Source: CAADGU01 sp964581605 (GTDB taxonomy: Bacteria > Chloroflexota > Anaerolineae > Promineifilales > Promineifilaceae). From it: DNA of 64,000 bases. Position 1 is the first letter of the stretch. Every line of letters starts with the position of its first letter. Positions 60,358 through 64,000 of this stretch are shown here, piece after piece. The stretch lies in NCBI GenBank assembly GCA_964581605.1, contig CAZOPF010000021.1, positions 1 to 64,000 of the forward strand, in the 5' to 3' direction. The notes below the pieces were generated by a model. That model searched no databases, was not told where the DNA came from, and was given only the letters and a program-made list of their open reading frames with translations. The position numbers were made by a program, and so were the translations under genes.

Positions 60358-61477
60358 ACAGAGTCGCCGTCTCATAACCGCGATTCACAACAATCCCCAT
60401 CAGGTCGTTTTGGTGACGGCGGGGGCAGGTGCGCAGGCATTGGCTGACTTGCTGGCGGTAGCCGGGGCCAGCCGCACCCTGCTTGAAGCCATGGTGCCCT
60501 ACAGTTCTGCCGCTTTTGATGATTTTTTAGGTTACCACCCGGTGAAATATGTGGCGCCGGAGACGGCCGTATCCCTCTCCGGTTGTGCGCTTTCCCGTGC
60601 CCGGCAGCTTGCGCCCGATGCGCCTGTTATCGGTCTGGCCTGCACCGCCACCATCAGCACCGACTACCCCAAACGAGGCGAACATCACGCGCACACGGCC
60701 GTCTGGCAGCCAGAAAAGCTAACTGTTTATGACCTGCACCTCGAAAAGGGGGCGCGTAGCCGGGAGGAAGAGGAGCGACTCATCAGCAATCTTATGTTAA
60801 ATGCACTGGCGCAGGCGGCGGCCGTGCCGGAGCAACTACCACTTGACATAACTATCAAAGACACACTCACAACCACCGAGATAGAGTTTGCCCGGTATGC
60901 CCGGCAGCTAACGAACCAGGAAATTGCTTATTTTGGCATTGCCGCCAACGGCCGTATCCTGGCCACCCCACCCGCCGCCATCCTCTCTGGCTCATTCAAC
61001 CCGCTGCATGAGGGGCACACCCAACTGGCGCAGGCAGCCGGGCAACGTTTGGGGATGCAAGTGGCGTTTGAATGTACGGCCGTGAACGCCGACAAACCGC
61101 CATTGCCCCCGGAAACGCTGCTTAACCGCATGGCCCAATTTGCCGGGCGCTGGCCCATTTTTGCCAGCACCGCCCCCACCTTTGTGGAGAAAGCGCGGCT
61201 CTATCCGGGCATTACGTTCGTGGTAGGATTTGATACGGCCGTGCGCATCCTCCAACCTCGCTTCTACGGCAACAGCACACCAAACATGCACAGCGCCCTG
61301 GCCGAAATTCAATCGTTGGGCAACACCTTTCTTGTTGCCGGTCGTGTGGGGGAGGATAGTCTTTTCCACGATCTGCACGATTTGGCCATTCCCACGCCAT
61401 TCAACAACCTCTTTCATCCCCTCCCTTTCCGCCTGGACATTTCCTCCACTGAACTCCGCTCGCAAACAAAAACTTGA
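60350..61477 (+). CDS. CinA-like domain fused to a nucleotidyltransferase (NMN adenylyltransferase-like)
   Basis: Residues 1-155 resemble the CinA C-terminal domain (NMN deamidase), but the active-site ESCTGG segment reads VTAGAGAQ, so Ser is absent. Residues 200-375 are a NadD/cytidylyltransferase domain: GSFNPLHEGH (HxGH motif), VVGFDTAVRI and the ISSTELRS motif at the end. The fusion may act in NAD salvage or repair. The gene overlaps the YhaM-like gene by eight bases, so they are coupled. Function of the first domain is uncertain. Confidence 0.85.
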   Translation: MNEQSRRLITAIHNNPHQVVLVTAGAGAQALADLLAVAGASRTLLEAMVPYSSAAFDDFLGYHPVKYVAPETAVSLSGCALSRARQLAPDAPVIGLACTATISTDYPKRGEHHAHTAVWQPEKLTVYDLHLEKGARSREEEERLISNLMLNALAQAAAVPEQLPLDITIKDTLTTTEIEFARYARQLTNQEIAYFGIAANGRILATPPAAILSGSFNPLHEGHTQLAQAAGQRLGMQVAFECTAVNADKPPLPPETLLNRMAQFAGRWPIFASTAPTFVEKARLYPGITFVVGFDTAVRILQPRFYGNSTPNMHSALAEIQSLGNTFLVAGRVGEDSLFHDLHDLAIPTPFNNLFHPLPFRLDISSTELRSQTKT

Positions 61478-61513
61478 CATAAGCCCCGATTTGTCCAACG
61501 CCCCAATCCGCTT

Positions 61514-61571
61514 TACAATGCACCCTTGCGGAGTGCGCATCCTCAGATGCGCATCTGAGGATGCACACTCC
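61514..61571 (+). promoter_or_regulatory. -10 box followed by a 42-bp inverted repeat
   Basis: TACAAT (61514-61519) is followed by an inverted repeat at 61530-61571: GGAGTG.. with ..CACTCC outside and CATCCTCAGATG with CATCTGAGGATG inside. It falls in the expected leader of the epimerase mRNA, between the promoter and CAGGAGAA, and may be an operator or RNA hairpin. Confidence 0.6.
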
Positions 61572-61605
61572 ACCTATTGGGTGAAATCCATTTCAGGAGA
61601 ACCAT

Positions 61606-62556
61606 ATGCGTATTTTGATTACCGGCTCCAGCGGGCAAATTGGCACCAACCTCGGCCTCTACCTGCAAGAACGAGGGCACTACGTTTTTGGTATAGACAA
61701 ACGGCCGAACACCTGGACGCACGACATTGAAACCCTGCTGCAAGACCTCAGCGCCCCCTACCGCGATTTTGACAAAGGCATTGGCAACGTGGAATACCCG
61801 CCCGACCTGGATGCCGTTGTCCATTTTGCCGCCCACGCCAAAGTGCATGAACTGGTGCAGCAGCCCCACCGCGCCCTGGAAAACATGACCATGACTTTTA
61901 ACGTGCTGGAATTTTGCCGCCACCACAACATCCCCATCCTCTTCAGCAGTTCACGGGAAGTGTATGGCGACATCCACCGCTACATCACCGAAGAATCCTA
62001 CGCTGACTTCGCCTTCACCGAAAGCCCCTACTCCGCCAGCAAAATCTCCGGCGAGGCGCTCATTTACTCCTATGCCCAGTGTTACGGGCTGAAATATCTG
62101 GTGTTCCGGTTCAGCAATGTCTACGGCCGTTACGACAACGACATTGAGCGCATGTTACGGGTCATCCCCTACTTCATCCGCGAAATCCAGCACGGCCGTC
62201 CCATCACCATCTACGGCGAAGATAAAGTGTTGGACTTCACCTACATTGACGACTGCGTGAACGGCGTTTACCGGGGGATCGAGCGGCTGGTGAGCGGCGA
62301 AATTGCCAACCACACCATCAATCTGGCCTACGGGCAGGGCAACAGCCTGGTCAATATGGCCCGCTTCATCGGCGAAGAGCTGGGCAAAATCCCCGACATG
62401 ACCATCGAACCGGCCCGCGTTGGCGAAGTGACCCATTACGTCGCCAACATCGGCAAAGCCCACGCCTTGCTGGATTACACCCCCCAAACCTCCCTGCGCG
62501 AAGGCATCGCCAAAGCGGTGTCCTGGTCATTGGATTGGTGGGAAAAGAACCCGTGA
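61606..62556 (+). CDS. NAD-dependent epimerase/dehydratase
   Basis: An extended SDR of 316 residues with GSSGQIGTN at the N-terminus, FAAHAKV, SSSREVYGD and YSASKISGE (YxxxK), then NVYGRYDND. It most resembles UDP-glucose 4-epimerase or dTDP-glucose dehydratase relatives. CAGGAGAA lies eight bases before ATG 61606. The GT4 gene follows on the same strand after a fold-back repeat, suggesting a role in surface-glycan synthesis. Confidence 0.9.
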   Translation: MRILITGSSGQIGTNLGLYLQERGHYVFGIDKRPNTWTHDIETLLQDLSAPYRDFDKGIGNVEYPPDLDAVVHFAAHAKVHELVQQPHRALENMTMTFNVLEFCRHHNIPILFSSSREVYGDIHRYITEESYADFAFTESPYSASKISGEALIYSYAQCYGLKYLVFRFSNVYGRYDNDIERMLRVIPYFIREIQHGRPITIYGEDKVLDFTYIDDCVNGVYRGIERLVSGEIANHTINLAYGQGNSLVNMARFIGEELGKIPDMTIEPARVGEVTHYVANIGKAHALLDYTPQTSLREGIAKAVSWSLDWWEKNP

Positions 62557-62612
62557 ACCGGAGTCCGTAATCCGTAAACCGAAAAACGGATTACGTTTTA
62601 CGTTTTACGATT
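62556..62612. repeat. Fold-back word repeat (CCGTAATCCGTAAACCG family)
   Basis: GAGTCCGTAATCCGTAAACC faces GGATTACGTTTTACG. It fills the spacer between the epimerase and GT4 genes and ends at the GT4 start. Related words lie at 2806-2850. Confidence 0.8.
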
Positions 62613-62613
62613 C

Positions 62614-63738
62614 ATGGACTACCTCGACATCTCCGCCACCGTACATAGCCGGGCCGGGTTGGGGCGATATAGCGAATCGCTGGCAGCGGCGTTGATTCAG
62701 GTGGAGCCGGAGCGGTTCGCTTTTTTTTATAATCAGGGAAAAGACGGCCGTTACCCCCCCTCACTGCCCACGCACATCCCCCAACGCACCGTGCAGTATG
62801 GCTACAAGCCCTGGCGCACGGCCGTGTTGTTGGGACATTGGGCGCACATCGGTTTCAACCGGCTCGTGCCCGACGCCCGCCTCTTTCACAGCACCGAACA
62901 TCTCCTGATGCCCTTGCACAACGTTCCCACCGCCCTCACCGTGCATGACCTCATCTTCAAGCTGTTCCCGGCCCACCACAAAAAGCTGAACTACTGGTAT
63001 CTCAATCTGGCGATGCCTCTTTACTGCCGCCGCGCCGACGCCATCATTGCCATATCGCAGGCTACAAAGCAAGACATCGTCAAACAATATGCCATTGACC
63101 CGGCTAAGATTCATGTTGTGTATGAGGCGCCCTCTTCCCTTTTCAAACCCTCGCCCCCGACCAGGGTCGCCCACATCAGACAGACATACCAGTTACCTGA
63201 ACGGTTCCTTGTACACCTGAGCACCATCGAGCCGCGCAAAAATCTCAATCGCCTGCTCGATGCCCTCGGCGCGCTCCGCCAAAGAATCCCCAACCTATGC
63301 CTCGTCCTGGTCGGGGGCAAAGGGTGGCTGTACGATGACTTTTTCGCCAAAATTGAACGGGATGGGCTACAAACGGCCGTCCGCCACCTGGGTTGGGTTC
63401 CCGATGAAGATTTGCCCGCCATCCTGGCCGCCGCCGATCTGGCCGTGCAACCCAGTTTGTATGAAGGGTTTGGCCTGCCCATTTTGGAGCATATGGCCTG
63501 CGGGCAGGTGGTGGCCGCCAGCCGCACCAGCAGCCACCCGGAAGTGGGCGGCCAGGCCGCGGCCTATTTTGACCCGGAAAATGTGGAGGAGATGACGGCC
63601 GTACTCCATCACCTGCTCACCGACCACGACGAATATCACCACCGCCAGCAACTAGGTTTCGCCCAGGCCGCCCAATTTAGCTGGACACGTACCGCCAAAG
63701 AGACAATCGCTGTTTATGACGCACTCCTTAGAGAATAA
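62614..63738 (+). CDS. Glycosyltransferase family 4 (GT-B)
   Basis: The enzyme has two Rossmann domains. HLSTIEPRKNL is the glycosyl donor-binding segment, and PSLYEGFGLPILEHMACG is the family signature with the EGFGLP nucleotide-sugar Glu. The 374 residues are the usual length. It transfers a sugar to a growing surface glycan, donor unknown. Its last 23 bases overlap the next gene. Confidence 0.92.
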   Translation: MDYLDISATVHSRAGLGRYSESLAAALIQVEPERFAFFYNQGKDGRYPPSLPTHIPQRTVQYGYKPWRTAVLLGHWAHIGFNRLVPDARLFHSTEHLLMPLHNVPTALTVHDLIFKLFPAHHKKLNYWYLNLAMPLYCRRADAIIAISQATKQDIVKQYAIDPAKIHVVYEAPSSLFKPSPPTRVAHIRQTYQLPERFLVHLSTIEPRKNLNRLLDALGALRQRIPNLCLVLVGGKGWLYDDFFAKIERDGLQTAVRHLGWVPDEDLPAILAAADLAVQPSLYEGFGLPILEHMACGQVVAASRTSSHPEVGGQAAAYFDPENVEEMTAVLHHLLTDHDEYHHRQQLGFAQAAQFSWTRTAKETIAVYDALLRE

Positions 63739-64000
63739 TCTCAACGCAGAGGCGCAAAGGCGCGGAGAAAAACCTTCGCGTTTCTTCGTGTTTTCCACGA
63801 AGACCTTCGCGTTCTTCGCGGATCACCGCCTGGCTTTTATCCTGCTTCTGCTGATTGTTTTTCTCAGCTACCTGTTTACGCTGGCGCAAACACCGGTGTT
63901 TGGCGACCCGACGGAGTATACGTTTGTCGCTTATATTTTGGGCATTGCCCATCCGCCTGGGTATGCGTTTATCACGCTGTTGGGCAAATTGATGCAGACG
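63716..64000 (+). CDS. DUF2723-type membrane protein, 5' part (cut by window end)
   Basis: The frame from ATG 63716 has 95 codons to the window edge. Residues 10-34 (NAEAQRRGEKPSRFFVFSTK) are encoded by a CAGAGGCGCAAAGGCGCGG fold-back repeat. Then come a membrane helix and the DUF2723 motif GDPTEYTFVAYILGIAHPPG. It overlaps GT4 by 23 bases, so it is in the same operon. The conserved core probably starts near residue 35; a later start is possible. Confidence 0.75.
   Translation, partial: MTHSLENNLNAEAQRRGEKPSRFFVFSTKTFAFFADHRLAFILLLLIVFLSYLFTLAQTPVFGDPTEYTFVAYILGIAHPPGYAFITLLGKLMQT
63740..63822. repeat. Fold-back word repeat at the start of a coding sequence
   Basis: GCAGAGGCGCAAAGGCGCGG faces CTTCGCGTTTCTTCGTG and CTTCGCGTTCTTCGCGG. 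It is translated in the N-terminus of the DUF2723 gene. Confidence 0.75.

Overview
The window looks like chromosomal DNA of a free-living member of the Chloroflexota, probably Anaerolineae or a neighbouring class. This is inferred from gene content and style, because no rRNA gene is present. The clues are: lipoproteins and secreted proteins with long Thr/Pro linkers, SpoVS without other sporulation genes, a bacterial glycogen debranching enzyme, the B12-binding radical SAM family, DUF3467, DUF2723 membrane glycosyltransferase-like proteins, frequent GTG/TTG starts and moderately high GC. The DNA is a scaffold with one 100-N gap (46410-46509). I found no tRNA, rRNA, CRISPR array, prophage or intact transposon.

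Layout. 1-8.5 kb: recJ, a nucleotide-sugar epimerase, an ECF sigma factor coupled to a zinc-finger anti-sigma that carries a decayed M1-peptidase domain, a YceI lipoprotein, an SDR oxidoreductase, an orphan OmpR-type regulator and nth. 8.5-12.3 kb: glycogen debranching enzyme, a double cyclic-nucleotide-binding protein and rpiA. 12.3-22.7 kb (all minus): solute-binding lipoprotein, secreted metallopeptidase, secreted glycoside hydrolase, polysaccharide deacetylase, an alpha/beta-hydrolase/acyl-CoA synthetase fusion, GT9 and a ComEA-like protein. 22.9-30.5 kb (plus): DUF3467, an SPFH protein with a 32-residue membrane microprotein, then a promoter, leader peptide and terminator in front of a heterodimeric ABC exporter, then a DUF2723 protein. 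31-41.7 kb: plsC, alr, a hydrolase, xth, a kinase-STAND-TPR regulator, folK, folB, a propeller lipoprotein and ppk2. 41.9-50.2 kb: lipase, msrPQ, spoVS, a BtrH-like protein cut by the gap, a ferritin-like protein, a divergent carbamoyltransferase and a B12/radical SAM protein. 50.3-53.4 kb: an accessory island with HigBA, an orphan YgiT-type antitoxin, several antitoxin remnants, a 147-bp direct duplication and an AlbA-type regulator. 53.5-64 kb: PadR, SUMF1-domain protein, methyltransferase, NYN-LOTUS protein, PNPOx-like protein, ubiX, YhaM-like nuclease, a CinA/adenylyltransferase fusion, an epimerase, GT4 and the start of a second DUF2723 gene.

Two window-wide signals stand out. The palindromic octamer ACGGCCGT is iterated dozens of times in genes and spacers on both strands (about 30 copies by hand count in the first 12 kb, where composition predicts fewer than one), like the HIP1 palindrome of cyanobacteria. 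Most spacers also hold fold-back repeats built from short degenerate words, and some have entered reading frames, notably two in one ABC transporter. Several genes have a -10 hexamer 6-7 bases before the start codon and no leader, so leaderless mRNAs are likely. The best candidate for an undescribed system is the attenuator-like leader of the ABC exporter at 24592-24868.
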